Shown here one piece after another: positions 18,256-27,109 of a stretch of DNA of 64,000 bases. Source of the DNA: Moraxellaceae bacterium AER2_44_116 (GTDB lineage: Bacteria > Pseudomonadota > Gammaproteobacteria > Pseudomonadales > Moraxellaceae); the NCBI GenBank assembly GCA_006546595.1, contig VIAD01000001.1, positions 87,158-151,157 of the forward strand, in the 5' to 3' direction. Under the pieces are notes generated by a model. That model worked only from the letters and a program-made list of their open reading frames with translations. It made no database searches and was not told the origin of the DNA. A program made the translations under genes and the position numbers. How positions within the stretch are numbered: position 1 is the stretch's first letter; each line of letters opens with the position of its first letter.

Positions 18256-18779
18256 GGTGATTTCTTCTTAAAAAACAAGGTGACTTCACCGAGTTTAAAA
18301 CCAAATTTAGACATAGAGGCTCGATTAACCATTGTTTGGCTATCGTGTAAATACATCCAATCATCAAACTGCACATGATAGGTTTTGCCATTGACGGGCA
18401 GAGCCATGGTGTAATGCCAGTTCAAAACCGAACCAGCAGTTTGACCCTGAGCAACACCGACGACATCATCGGCACGACCTTCGTATTGCCCATTACCTTT
18501 GTCGGTTAAATGCCAAATGCGTTGCTGTTTTGTGCCATCGTCATAGAGAAAATTTTCGACCAATTTGCCGGTCTTGCCTTGCCATGTGCCTGTCATATCA
18601 ACATGAAAACGTTTTATCAACGTGCCAGAGCGGTCTTGAAATTGTCCCCATGCTTCTAAATCACCGCTTAAAAATTGCTTTAGGTCTAAAGCAGGAGTGA
18701 GCTGTTGATATTGCTCTATAGGGCTAGAGGAACAAGCACTTAGCGTGGTGAGTAGCAATAAAGCACAGAGTTTTTTCAT
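18252..18779 (-). CDS. DUF3833 lipoprotein
   Basis: The 175-residue protein has a lipobox LSAC (signal about 16 residues) and a DUF3833 body. The conserved pieces include LKQFLSGDLEAWGQFQDRSG, DDVVGVAQGQTAGSVLNWHY and DDWMYLHD. It should be anchored to a membrane on the periplasmic side. The fold resembles lipid-binding beta proteins, and function is unknown. The family is commonly found beside cfa and DUF1365. Overlap with the SDR gene indicates coupled translation. Confidence 0.85.
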   Translation of the reverse strand: MKKLCALLLLTTLSACSSSPIEQYQQLTPALDLKQFLSGDLEAWGQFQDRSGTLIKRFHVDMTGTWQGKTGKLVENFLYDDGTKQQRIWHLTDKGNGQYEGRADDVVGVAQGQTAGSVLNWHYTMALPVNGKTYHVQFDDWMYLHDSQTMVNRASMSKFGFKLGEVTLFFKKKSP

Positions 18780-18782
18780 GGC

Positions 18783-19991
18783 TTAATCTCGTTGTAACAA
18801 CAATTGGCAAACATCGGTACGTTGCGTTAAAAATCCTGCTTCGCAATACCAATAATAAAAACGCCATAATCGAATAAAGGCTTCATCAAAACCTTGTGCG
18901 CGAACTTCTGGCAGTTTGTCGTCAAAACTGTGTCGCCATTGTTTTAGGGTTTCTGCGTAATCAAGACCAAAACTCAAATAGTTGTTGATAGTTAAATGAG
19001 CATTGCTGGTTTCTTGATATAAGCGTTGCGGTGACGGCAACATGCCACCCGGAAAGATATATTGCTGAATAAAATCAGTATTTGAGCGATAGTCATCAAA
19101 ACGCTCAGTAGCAATGGTAATGGTTTGAATGGCTGCTTTTCCGCCTTTGCGAAGGCAACTGGCTACTTTATGGAAATAAGTTGGCCACCATTCTTCACCT
19201 ACAGCTTCCAACATTTCTACCGAGACAATCGCGTCATAAGTGCCTGATAAGTCGCGATAATCTTTGAATTGAAAATTCACTTTGGCGTTGGCGGGCGTGT
19301 TTTGAATACGGGCATTGGCATAGGCCAATTGTTCTTTAGACAATGAAATACCTGTGACAAAGCAACCATAATGGTTGGCGGCATATTCAGCAAATGCGCC
19401 CCAACCACAACCAATTTCTAAAATATGGTCACCTGCTTTAACGTCTAATTGTTTGAGTAGGCGGTCATATTTAGCATATTGAGCATCTACTAAACTTTGA
19501 TGTGGCTCAGTAAAAAGGGCAGATGAATAAGTCATAGATTCATCAAGCCATAAGCGATAAAAACTATTGCCAATATCGTAATGGGCGTGAATATTCTTTT
19601 TACTGTTACTACGGGTATTACGATTTAAGAAATGTCGCAAACGGTAAAATAAGGTGCCAAAAAAATTACCATGAACGGCATTATTTAATGCTTGTTCATT
19701 TTTTAACGCCAGTAACAATACATCCAACATATTAGGGCTATCTAGCCAACCATCGCGATAGGCTTCTGCCATGCCGATATCACCACTTTGCATGATTTTG
19801 CCAATAGCAGACCAATTTTTAATGTCTAATGCGGCATCAATTCCCGACTTTTTGCCTTTAAAAACGTATTCTTCCCCATTTGGCAGGTTTAAGTGCATGG
19901 AGCCAGAGTCTAGTTTTTCTAACATTTTAATCAGGAGCGAGGCTCTTAGCGGTAAGCCACTGCTAGAAGTTGCCGAATAATGTGTGGTCAT
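18783..19991 (-). CDS. cfa: Cyclopropane-fatty-acyl-phospholipid synthase family methyltransferase
   Basis: The 402-residue enzyme uses SAM to modify unsaturated acyl chains of membrane phospholipids. The SAM site is LEIGCGWG at residues 191-198. The CFA signature HYDIGNSFYRLWLDESMTYS is at 137-156, and VSVEMLEAVGEEWW lies downstream. Next to DUF1365 and the flavin oxidase, it resembles the singlet-oxygen-induced CfaA of alphaproteobacteria. The product could be a cyclopropane or a furan-type fatty acid, and the sequence alone cannot decide. The start overlaps the DUF1365 stop by 4 bases. Confidence 0.88.
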   Translation of the reverse strand: MTTHYSATSSSGLPLRASLLIKMLEKLDSGSMHLNLPNGEEYVFKGKKSGIDAALDIKNWSAIGKIMQSGDIGMAEAYRDGWLDSPNMLDVLLLALKNEQALNNAVHGNFFGTLFYRLRHFLNRNTRSNSKKNIHAHYDIGNSFYRLWLDESMTYSSALFTEPHQSLVDAQYAKYDRLLKQLDVKAGDHILEIGCGWGAFAEYAANHYGCFVTGISLSKEQLAYANARIQNTPANAKVNFQFKDYRDLSGTYDAIVSVEMLEAVGEEWWPTYFHKVASCLRKGGKAAIQTITIATERFDDYRSNTDFIQQYIFPGGMLPSPQRLYQETSNAHLTINNYLSFGLDYAETLKQWRHSFDDKLPEVRAQGFDEAFIRLWRFYYWYCEAGFLTQRTDVCQLLLQRD

Positions 19992-20746
19992 AAGCTAGTC
20001 TCCAAATGCGGGGGTGTCGGTTTACGATAAAATGTTGCGCCCTTACGCCAAAGTTTGAGGGCTTGCCAATGAATACGAAGCACAACTAACACGGTTGCCC
20101 AACCCAATTGAGCGACTGTTTTAAGAATATTGGTGGCGGTCAGTGGCATAGCTGTGCCAGTAACAACCGTTTTTAGTTGCAGTTGCTGTTCCAGCCAATA
20201 ATTAATAGAGACCGTGCGTTTATCTTGATGTTGATAAAAGCGAAAATGGTATTCACCTTCAACGGCAAAAAAAGGTGAGACATGAAAAATCTTTTGGCAC
20301 TGTAAATCCGTTTGGCTATCAATCACGCCATGCTCTTGAGCAGTCAGCAAATAACAATGACGCTCACCGAAGGTATTATTCACTTCGCATAACACCGCAC
20401 GTAATTGTTGTTGGCTATCGTGGCAATACCAAAAACTGACAGGATTAAAGGCATAGCCAAAAATACGGGGTTGGGTTTGAAGCCAAACTTCACCATCACA
20501 AATTGAACTGAGTTGATGGTCAACCAGTAAATTGCGAATCCAAGTACTCGCATCTACGCCATTGCCATAATCTCGGTCATAAAAACTAAAAACATTAAAA
20601 CGGTTATAACCAAACAACGGATTGGCTAGTTGCGTGCGTGCCGATAACGGGAAACATAAAAATAGAGCAGGGTAGTTAAAGGCATTTGCTGCTTTACCTA
20701 TTCGTTTATGTGCAACTGTACCTGTATATAACCAGTTATTTGTCAT
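19988..20746 (-). CDS. DUF1365 protein
   Basis: The protein, about 252 residues, is of the DUF1365 family. Conserved parts are YTGTVAHKRIGKAANAFNYP at the N-terminus, RNLLVDHQL, and FGYAFNPVSFWYCHD with VCEVNNTFGERHCY-like sequence in the middle. The family nearly always sits between a flavin amine oxidase and a Cfa-type enzyme and is thought to act in fatty-acid modification. I place the start at ATG 20746, 7 bases after GAGGA. The ATG at 20752 is too close to that site. Confidence 0.85.
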   Translation of the reverse strand: MTNNWLYTGTVAHKRIGKAANAFNYPALFLCFPLSARTQLANPLFGYNRFNVFSFYDRDYGNGVDASTWIRNLLVDHQLSSICDGEVWLQTQPRIFGYAFNPVSFWYCHDSQQQLRAVLCEVNNTFGERHCYLLTAQEHGVIDSQTDLQCQKIFHVSPFFAVEGEYHFRFYQHQDKRTVSINYWLEQQLQLKTVVTGTAMPLTATNILKTVAQLGWATVLVVLRIHWQALKLWRKGATFYRKPTPPHLETSL

Positions 20747-20756
20747 CGTCATATCC

Positions 20757-22025
20757 TCAATCCAACACCGCAGGCCAAGGAATCGGTGCATTCAACAATT
20801 TGGCCACACGAATACCAGCCTTTAAGCCATCTTCGTGAAAGCCATAACCCGCCCATGCTCCACAAAAATAGACGCGGTTTAGCCCTTGAATAGAAGCCAG
20901 TTTTTTTTGTGCCTGATAAGCCTCATCATCCAATTGCGGATGCGCGTAATCAAACTCAGCCAAAATCTCCGATTGTTTGATAGGTTCAGGCGGATTAAGC
21001 GTGACAAATAACGGTGTTGTAAACGGTAACGGTTGTAATTTATTGAGCCAATAAGTCACCGCCACAGGACGATGCGGATCGGGACTGGTGGCGGTGTAAT
21101 AATTCCATGCCGCCCATGCTTGCGTGTTTTTGGGCATGAGACTGGCATCAGTATGTAAATAAGCTATATTAGGGGCGTAACGGATGGCGGCTAAGACCTC
21201 ACGTTCTTTGCTTGTCGCATCGCTGAGTAAGGCAAGACTTTGGTCGCTATGAGTCGCCATCACAACGGCATCATACTTTTCTGTACCCTGTTGATGACGA
21301 ACTAATACACCATCATCTTGGCGACTAATTTCTAAAATGGGTGTGTTGAGACGAACATCGCCAATCCCTGCACACAGTTTTTTCACATATTCTCGTGAAC
21401 TGCCTTTAACCGTCATCCATTGTGGGCGATTGTTAACTTGTAATAGGCCATGATTTAAACAAAACTGTAAAAATGACTCGGCAGGAAAGTCCGCCATACT
21501 CGCTGGAGACATAGACCAAATCGCTGCACCCATTGGTAATAAATACCAATCACTAAAGGCTTGAGAATATTTTCCTTTTTGCAGCAATTGACCAAGCGTC
21601 AGTTTTTCGGCACGAGCTTTTACTAACAGTGCAGGAGCTTCTTTATTAAAACGTAAAATGTCAGCAATCATTTGCCAAAATTTTGGCCGAAAGATGTTTC
21701 GTTTTTGGGCAAATAAACTACTCAACGTACTACCTGCCCATTCAATGTTTTCATAAGGCAAACGCACACTAAAGCCCATATCGGTATTCGCTGTTTCGAC
21801 ATTTAACAAAGCAAAAAGCTGAATCAGGTTAGGGTACGTTTTTTCGTTATAAACCAAAAAGCCCGTGTCCACTGGATAGTTCATGCCATCTAAACTGACA
21901 TCAACAGCATTACTATGGCCGCCAGCATAGTTATTGGCTTCAAACACGGTCACTTGATGTTGACGTGCTAACAACCATGCACTGCTTAAACCTGCGATAC
22001 CTGAACCAATGACTGCGATTTTCAT
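20757..22025 (-). CDS. FAD-dependent amine oxidase-like oxidoreductase
   Basis: The 422-residue flavoprotein starts with the FAD motif IAVIGSGIAGLSSAWLL. NAD(P)/FAD-dependent family blocks follow: FEANNYAGGHSNAVDV, PVDTGFLVYNEKTYPNL and the C-terminal CGAWAGYGFHEDGLKAGI. Homologues neighbour DUF1365 and Cfa and probably oxidise or desaturate a lipid. It is the first gene of the leftward operon, with a candidate promoter and several palindromes immediately upstream. Confidence 0.85.
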   Translation of the reverse strand: MKIAVIGSGIAGLSSAWLLARQHQVTVFEANNYAGGHSNAVDVSLDGMNYPVDTGFLVYNEKTYPNLIQLFALLNVETANTDMGFSVRLPYENIEWAGSTLSSLFAQKRNIFRPKFWQMIADILRFNKEAPALLVKARAEKLTLGQLLQKGKYSQAFSDWYLLPMGAAIWSMSPASMADFPAESFLQFCLNHGLLQVNNRPQWMTVKGSSREYVKKLCAGIGDVRLNTPILEISRQDDGVLVRHQQGTEKYDAVVMATHSDQSLALLSDATSKEREVLAAIRYAPNIAYLHTDASLMPKNTQAWAAWNYYTATSPDPHRPVAVTYWLNKLQPLPFTTPLFVTLNPPEPIKQSEILAEFDYAHPQLDDEAYQAQKKLASIQGLNRVYFCGAWAGYGFHEDGLKAGIRVAKLLNAPIPWPAVLD

Positions 22026-22026
22026 A

Positions 22027-22043
22027 TTTTGTACTGCACAAAA
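22027..22043. promoter_or_regulatory. Palindrome next to the flavin oxidase start
   Basis: TTTTGT-N5-ACAAAA forms perfect 6-base arms, immediately upstream of the start codon of the first operon gene. It could be an operator that blocks transcription or translation, but it is AT-rich and may arise by chance. Confidence 0.3.
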
Positions 22044-22059
22044 ATGGCTTGTAAAACTA

Positions 22060-22087
22060 TGTATAGTCTAAATTACTCGTGAATCAA
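22060..22087 (-). promoter_or_regulatory. Candidate sigma-70 promoter of the flavin oxidase/cfa operon
   Basis: Read on the minus strand, TTGATT (22087-22082) and TATACA (22065-22060) are separated by 16 bases. The start codon is about 35 bases further on. The -10 overlaps the dyad ACTAT-GT-ATAGT at 22056-22067. This is a sequence match only. Confidence 0.4.
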
Positions 22088-22091
22088 TTAA

Positions 22092-22106
22092 TTTGTACTA
22101 TACAAA
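22092..22106. promoter_or_regulatory. Candidate operator TTTGTA-N3-TACAAA
   Basis: A perfect 6-base-arm dyad sits just upstream of the predicted -35 of the leftward operon and in the divergent region shared with the phosphatase gene at 22309. MerR-type regulators such as the CarH-like protein encoded in the same locus bind TGTA/TACA-containing dyads. The link is plausible but unproven. Confidence 0.4.
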
Positions 22107-22308
22107 CTGAATTTAGTAGACCATATAAGCATCTAATATGCAACAAACATTAGACGTAAATTTATTTGTCTAAGTGTTTTTGTCATACGAGTTCGTTTCT
22201 GGCTTTGGTAAATACGCGTGGATTGCTTTTTTGGATGCAAAAATGTTTTTTTGTTGCAGCTAAGTCGGCTAAGCTATCTCTAAAATCATTACAACCATTG
22301 ATAAGCTT

Positions 22309-22971
22309 ATGTTGCATCCCAATCTAGAACCTAGCTTGGCGTTATTGCCAGCCGATAAACCTGTTGTTTTGCTGACACGGCATTCTTTGCGTGAGTTAGC
22401 TCCCAACAATGGTGTACCCAGTTATGACTTGCCATTAACGCCAGAAGGTGTGGTGTTGGCGGAACAATGGGGCAGACGTTTAGATCGTCCAATAAGTGCG
22501 TTTTATTCCAGCCCAGTCGGACGTTGTGTTGATACGGCGAAAGCCATGAATTTAGGCGCAGGTTTGGTATTACCGATTACACAAACCACCGTTTTAGTTG
22601 AACCGGGTTGTTTTGTGCATAGCATTCGCCATGTCGGGCCGTTATTTTTGCAAATGGGGCCGATTGCTTTTGCTAATCATCATTTTCGTCACACGCTGGA
22701 AGGAATTTTGTCGCCTAAAGAAGGGGCAAGCAAAATCATTCAGCATTTGTATCAGAGTCAACAACAGCAACAAGCGGGTACACTGAGTATTCATGTCACT
22801 CATGACACGATTTTGGCCGCATTTATTTACCATTTACTGCAACAACCTACCATTGAAGAACACGATTGGCCGTGGATGATGGAAGGTGCATGGTTGTGGT
22901 TTGATCATTCAACCTTATATTGGTTGTGGCGCGGTCAATTGGGTCAAGTTGACTTGGCGGATTACCTGTAA
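22309..22971 (+). CDS. Histidine phosphatase family protein
   Basis: The 220-residue protein belongs to the phosphoglycerate mutase-like superfamily. The N-terminal phospho-histidine motif reads LLTRHSLRE, with a second arginine in SSPVGRCVDTAKAM and the distal histidine in HVTHDTILAAF. The substrate is unknown. The gene is divergent from the light-locus operon, sharing a 283-base intergenic region, and is followed by a dispersed repeat. Confidence 0.75.
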   Translation: MLHPNLEPSLALLPADKPVVLLTRHSLRELAPNNGVPSYDLPLTPEGVVLAEQWGRRLDRPISAFYSSPVGRCVDTAKAMNLGAGLVLPITQTTVLVEPGCFVHSIRHVGPLFLQMGPIAFANHHFRHTLEGILSPKEGASKIIQHLYQSQQQQQAGTLSIHVTHDTILAAFIYHLLQQPTIEEHDWPWMMEGAWLWFDHSTLYWLWRGQLGQVDLADYL

Positions 22972-22995
22972 TTGATCTAGCCATGAGATTCGTAT

Positions 22996-23046
22996 GGGCG
23001 GTTTATCAACCGTCAAATCTGTTGGCGAGTACATTCGCCCCTACAA
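22996..23046. repeat. Dispersed GTAGGGGCGAA... repeat, inverted orientation
   Basis: Two adjacent hairpins are present: CGGTT/AACCG and GGCGA/TCGCC, the second followed by CCCTAC. Read on the minus strand it matches the element at 32298-32367. It ends about 10 bases before the ABC ATP-binding gene start. Confidence 0.6.
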
Positions 23047-23055
23047 GAGAGAACT

Positions 23056-23991
23056 ATGACTACCGCGTTAGTAATTCGTGAGTTAACGAAAACCTATAAC
23101 AATGGTTTTCAGGCGTTAAAAGGTATTAATCTGACTGTACAACAAGGTGATTTTTACGCACTCTTAGGGCCAAATGGGGCAGGTAAATCGACCACAATTG
23201 GCATTATTAGCTCGTTGGTGAAAAAAACGACAGGTTCGGTACAGATTTTTGACTATAACTTAGATACTGATTTGTCTTCTGCCAAGCAACAATTAGGAGT
23301 TGTACCGCAAGAATTTAATTTTGGCATGTTTGAAAAAGTCTTTGATATTGTCGCCACTCAAGCGGGCTATTACGGAATTGATAAAAAAACAGCCAAAGAA
23401 CGTACCGAAAAATATCTCAAAAAATTAGGTATTTGGGATAAACGTGACCAACAAGCGCGGATGTTGTCGGGCGGTATGAAGCGCCGCTTAATGATTGCAC
23501 GGGCGATGGTGCACGAACCGAAAATGTTGATTTTGGACGAGCCAACCGCAGGCGTGGACATTGAGTTACGCCGTTCGATGTGGGAGTTTTTAACCGAACT
23601 TAATCAACAAGGCACAACCATTATTTTGACGACTCATTATTTGGAAGAAGCCGAAACCTTGTGCCGTAATATTGCCATTATTGATAAAGGCCGTATTGTA
23701 GAAGATACCGATATGAAGTCGTTATTAGCCAAACTGGATGTTGAACATTTCGTGCTAGATTTACGCCATCCCATTACAGACGTGCCTGTCATCGACAATA
23801 TCCCTATTAAGTTGATTGATGAACGGACGCTAGAAATCGCCGTACCCAAAAGCCAAACCATTAACCAAGTCTTTACGGCGTTAAATGCTCAGCAGATTGA
23901 AGTATTAAGTTTGCGAAATAAAACTAATCGTTTGGAAGAGTTGTTTGTCACGATGGTCGAAAAAAACCTTGCTCAATCTGTACAAGCATAA
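23056..23991 (+). CDS. yadG: ABC transporter ATP-binding protein (YadG-like)
   Basis: This 311-residue ATPase of an ABC-2 exporter has a complete nucleotide site: Walker A GPNGAGKST, signature LSGGMKRR, Walker B LILDEPTAGVD and switch His in LTTHYLEEAE. A 90-residue C-terminal extension follows. It pairs with the permease that starts 14 bases downstream. E. coli YadGH is the likely counterpart, and its substrate is unknown. Confidence 0.88.
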   Translation: MTTALVIRELTKTYNNGFQALKGINLTVQQGDFYALLGPNGAGKSTTIGIISSLVKKTTGSVQIFDYNLDTDLSSAKQQLGVVPQEFNFGMFEKVFDIVATQAGYYGIDKKTAKERTEKYLKKLGIWDKRDQQARMLSGGMKRRLMIARAMVHEPKMLILDEPTAGVDIELRRSMWEFLTELNQQGTTIILTTHYLEEAETLCRNIAIIDKGRIVEDTDMKSLLAKLDVEHFVLDLRHPITDVPVIDNIPIKLIDERTLEIAVPKSQTINQVFTALNAQQIEVLSLRNKTNRLEELFVTMVEKNLAQSVQA

Positions 23992-24005
23992 CGGAATACT
24001 TTTTT

Positions 24006-24779
24006 ATGAATAACCAGCAAACCTATATTGCTTTAGAAACAATTGTCACTAAAGAAATTCGTCGTTTTACTCGTATTTGGGTGCAAACCTTATTACCCCC
24101 AGCGATCACCATGTGTTTATATTTTGTCATTTTTGGCAATATTGTCGGCAGTCGTGTCGGTAAAATGGGCGGTTTCGATTATATGCAATATATCGTACCG
24201 GGTTTGATTATGATGTCAGTGATTACTAACTCGTATTCAAACGTGGTTTCTAGTTTTTATAGTGCCAAATTCCAACGTAGTATTGAGGAATTAATTGTAT
24301 CGCCTGTACCCTATCATATTATTTTGACGGGTTTTATCATTGGTGGTATTGTTCGTGGCTTATTAGTCGGTATTACGGTTACATTACTGTCTTTATTTTT
24401 TACTGACCTGCATGTTCATCATTTATTTATCATTATGTATTCGGTATTAATGACCTCGGCGTTATTTTCCTTAGGTGGCTTTATTAATGCCGTTTTTGCT
24501 AAATCATTTGATGATATTTCCATTGTTCCGACTTTTATTTTAACGCCATTAACCTATTTAGGCGGCGTATTTTATTCGATTGATAATTTGTCGCCATTTT
24601 TTCAATCAATTTCCTACTTAAACCCAATTGTTTATATGGTTAATGCTTTTAGGTTTGGTATTTTAGGTGTCAGTGATGTGCCTATTGGCTTTTCTTTAGC
24701 CATGATTACTGTTGTGACGGTGGGTCTATATATTTATGCCCTGAAATTGCTACAAAGTGGCAAAGGCATGAAGGAGTAA
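24006..24779 (+). CDS. yadH: ABC-2 type permease (YadH-like)
   Basis: The 257-residue membrane subunit has six predicted helices (about residues 30-50, 60-80, 105-130, 138-160, 168-190 and 228-248). The ABC-2 motif region lies around FMLTPLTYLGGVFYSIDNLSP-like sequence (residues 178-198). It forms an exporter with the preceding ATPase. queF starts 4 bases after its stop, so the three may be cotranscribed. Confidence 0.87.
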   Translation: MNNQQTYIALETIVTKEIRRFTRIWVQTLLPPAITMCLYFVIFGNIVGSRVGKMGGFDYMQYIVPGLIMMSVITNSYSNVVSSFYSAKFQRSIEELIVSPVPYHIILTGFIIGGIVRGLLVGITVTLLSLFFTDLHVHHLFIIMYSVLMTSALFSLGGFINAVFAKSFDDISIVPTFILTPLTYLGGVFYSIDNLSPFFQSISYLNPIVYMVNAFRFGILGVSDVPIGFSLAMITVVTVGLYIYALKLLQSGKGMKE

Positions 24780-24783
24780 GTAC

Positions 24784-25605
24784 ATGTCTTGGTATGAAAA
24801 AACCGCATTAGGTAAAGAAACTAACTATCACAACGCTTATAACCCTACATTGTTGTGTCCGTTGTTACGCGCCGAAGGCCGCCAGCAATTAGGTTTAGAC
24901 AGCGCCAATTTACCTTTTCAAGGTGTTGATATTTGGCATAACTACGAAGCGTCTTGGTTAAATAGCAAAGGAAAGCCACAAGTCGCTATCTTACAGTTAC
25001 ATTTTCCTGCGGAGTCAAGCTATTTAATTGAATCTAAATCTTTAAAATTGTATTTTAATTCATTGAATTTTAAGCAGTTTAATAATAAAGAGGAAGTGAT
25101 TACATTACTTGAGCGTGATTTATCCGTTGCTGCCGCCGCGCCCGTAAAAGCGATTTTGATTCCCGTGAGTGAGCTGCCTCAAACACAGTTATTACAAGGT
25201 GTTTGTTTGGATGAGTTGGATATTGAAGTCACCGACTTCACGTTAAATCCTCAGCTATTAAAAAATAATACCGATGCGGCTATGATCACTGAAACAGTCT
25301 ATTCGCATTTATTACGCAGTAATTGCCCTGTCACCAATCAACCCGATTGGGGAAGTGTCAGTATTACTTATACAGGCCAAGCCATTCATCATGAAAGCCT
25401 ATTGCGCTATTTGATTTCGTTTCGCGAGCATAACGATTTTCATGAGCAATGCGTGGAACGTATTTTTAGTGATATTTCTCATCAGTGTCAGCCCGAAAAA
25501 CTGACTGTACAAGCGTACTATACACGGCGCGGCGGCTTAGATATCAATCCTTTCCGCTCGAATGTTGATTTAGCGGCACAATTTCAACGTCTTGTTCGAC
25601 AGTAA
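24784..25605 (+). CDS. queF: NADPH-dependent preQ0 reductase
   Basis: The 273-residue long-form (YqcD/E. coli-type) QueF reduces 7-cyano-7-deazaguanine to preQ1 in queuosine synthesis. The QueF motif ESKSLK is at 83-88 and the catalytic cysteine is C181 (SNCPVTNQPDWG). Its partners queD, queE and queC occur elsewhere in the window. It lies 4 bases after the ABC permease, and I found no riboswitch in front of it. Confidence 0.95.
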   Translation: MSWYEKTALGKETNYHNAYNPTLLCPLLRAEGRQQLGLDSANLPFQGVDIWHNYEASWLNSKGKPQVAILQLHFPAESSYLIESKSLKLYFNSLNFKQFNNKEEVITLLERDLSVAAAAPVKAILIPVSELPQTQLLQGVCLDELDIEVTDFTLNPQLLKNNTDAAMITETVYSHLLRSNCPVTNQPDWGSVSITYTGQAIHHESLLRYLISFREHNDFHEQCVERIFSDISHQCQPEKLTVQAYYTRRGGLDINPFRSNVDLAAQFQRLVRQ

Positions 25606-25679
25606 CGCTTGCCAAGCTTTTCGACAATCGCCACAATCAGCCAGTCTTTGACCTACAAAAAAATCTTTAGGGAGTTTTT

Positions 25680-26357
25680 ATGACCGCATATTTCGGTTTT
25701 GAGCCTAGCGAAAGCTTAAAAAATGATATTCAAACCTTATTGGCGAATTTGGCCAAAAAAGCACCAGAGCCTCAGTATCATTTGTCTAGTGAAATTTCCA
25801 AAGTATTCACCGATGAAGTAATTGACAATTTATTATTAAATCTTGTCGGTGTGATGCAGAATCATAGTGATGGCTCTGAAGGTGGTGGTTTATTAAAATT
25901 CCTCGGTGGATTTTTAAAGACGGTGATGCACGGTGCGTTAAAAGTCATGTTAGGTAAATGTGATAATGCAGAAGTGAATAAACGTGCTGATTTTTTACGG
26001 ATGCGCTTATTACAACTGCCAAATGATAAAACCCGTTTAGGCTTTCAATTACCACAAGATGTTTATAATCATTTTCAACATTGCTTTACTGAGGTTGATG
26101 CGGGTAACGGTAAACAAATTACCGAAGAATTGATTAAAACGATGTTGACGTTTACTGACTTGTCATTAGTACATTTCTTTGATGATTTTATTGGTGGCTT
26201 AAACCTCGGTATGATTAATCGTAAAATGGCGAGTGTGACGCGTTCTGGTATTCATAAAGAAAGTCATAGCACGATTAAAAAGCTGATTCCATCATTAACA
26301 GATGCTCAGTTAAAAGATTTCTCAATCTATTTTAAGTCGATGTTGGTTGAGCGTTAA
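25680..26357 (+). CDS. Hypothetical protein, paralogue A of a tandem pair
   Basis: I do not recognise this 225-residue protein. It is largely helical, with a glycine-rich hydrophobic hinge (GGGLLKFLGGFLKTVMHGALK, about residues 73-93). The C-terminal third contains LGMINRKMA and IKKLIPSLTDAQLKDF. No signal peptide or enzyme motif is seen. The gene immediately downstream encodes a clear homologue. The RBS is AGGGAG. Confidence 0.6.
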   Translation: MTAYFGFEPSESLKNDIQTLLANLAKKAPEPQYHLSSEISKVFTDEVIDNLLLNLVGVMQNHSDGSEGGGLLKFLGGFLKTVMHGALKVMLGKCDNAEVNKRADFLRMRLLQLPNDKTRLGFQLPQDVYNHFQHCFTEVDAGNGKQITEELIKTMLTFTDLSLVHFFDDFIGGLNLGMINRKMASVTRSGIHKESHSTIKKLIPSLTDAQLKDFSIYFKSMLVER

Positions 26358-26365
26358 TTTCTATT

Positions 26366-27031
26366 ATGGCTACTTATTATGCGATTCCGTGTCCTGAAGG
26401 ATTACGTAAAAACTTTGCCGTATTAATTCAGAATTTTGAAAGTGGAGTTAGTTCGCCGCAAAATCAATTATTGATTGCAGTGGCGAACGAATATACCGAC
26501 AAAATTATTGAGGTCATGATTCTTGGCAATAGCCAATTATTAGATGAAGATACCTTTGCAGCAAAAGTGCTTAATAATGTAGCCAGTGTGGTCAAAGCAA
26601 CGGCGCATACCTTGATTAAACAAGTCTTGCATAAGATGAAAAATCAAGAGATGGCGCCGTTAACCGCACAAATTCGTGCACGTAAATTAGTCATTGATGA
26701 GCAAGAGTTTATTAGCTTTCCTGTCGCACCCGAGTTAGCGCAACGTTATCGTCAGTGCTTTGTGGCGATTAGAAACGGCGATATGACGGCAAGAACACCG
26801 TTAATGGAAGCCATGCTAGAGTTTTCATTAGTGGCAAATCATTACTTTTACACTGAATCTATTCGACCATTAAAGCTCGGCTTAATTACCCGTAAAATTG
26901 CGGATTTAGGCGGTGTTACCATTAATAAAGCCTCGCAAGCTGCGATTAGAAAGCTGATTCCTCAGTTAAATATCGAAGAATTACAAGGCTTTATCGACTA
27001 TTTAGAGCCGTTTTTTGTTGATGTGCCTTAA
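26366..27031 (+). CDS. Hypothetical protein, paralogue B of a tandem pair
   Basis: The 221-residue protein is homologous to the preceding gene along its whole length. It has the same YxIPCPEGLRKNF-like start as the partner's YFGFEPSESLKND, a matching central helix, and a C-terminus with LGLITRKIA and IRKLIPQLNIEELQGF. Eight bases separate the genes. A duplicated pair kept in tandem suggests a heterodimer or divergent specificity. The function is unknown. Confidence 0.6.
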   Translation: MATYYAIPCPEGLRKNFAVLIQNFESGVSSPQNQLLIAVANEYTDKIIEVMILGNSQLLDEDTFAAKVLNNVASVVKATAHTLIKQVLHKMKNQEMAPLTAQIRARKLVIDEQEFISFPVAPELAQRYRQCFVAIRNGDMTARTPLMEAMLEFSLVANHYFYTESIRPLKLGLITRKIADLGGVTINKASQAAIRKLIPQLNIEELQGFIDYLEPFFVDVP

Positions 27032-27109
27032 TATCCATTCTAATCAAAATAAAGAAAACAGCACTCCCCATCAAAATCCGTTAAAATCGCGCTTTTTAGC
27101 CAATTACCT

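Noticed and set aside
24780..24790. preQ1 riboswitch before queF
   Set aside because: Only 4 bases separate queF from the ABC permease, leaving no room for an aptamer.
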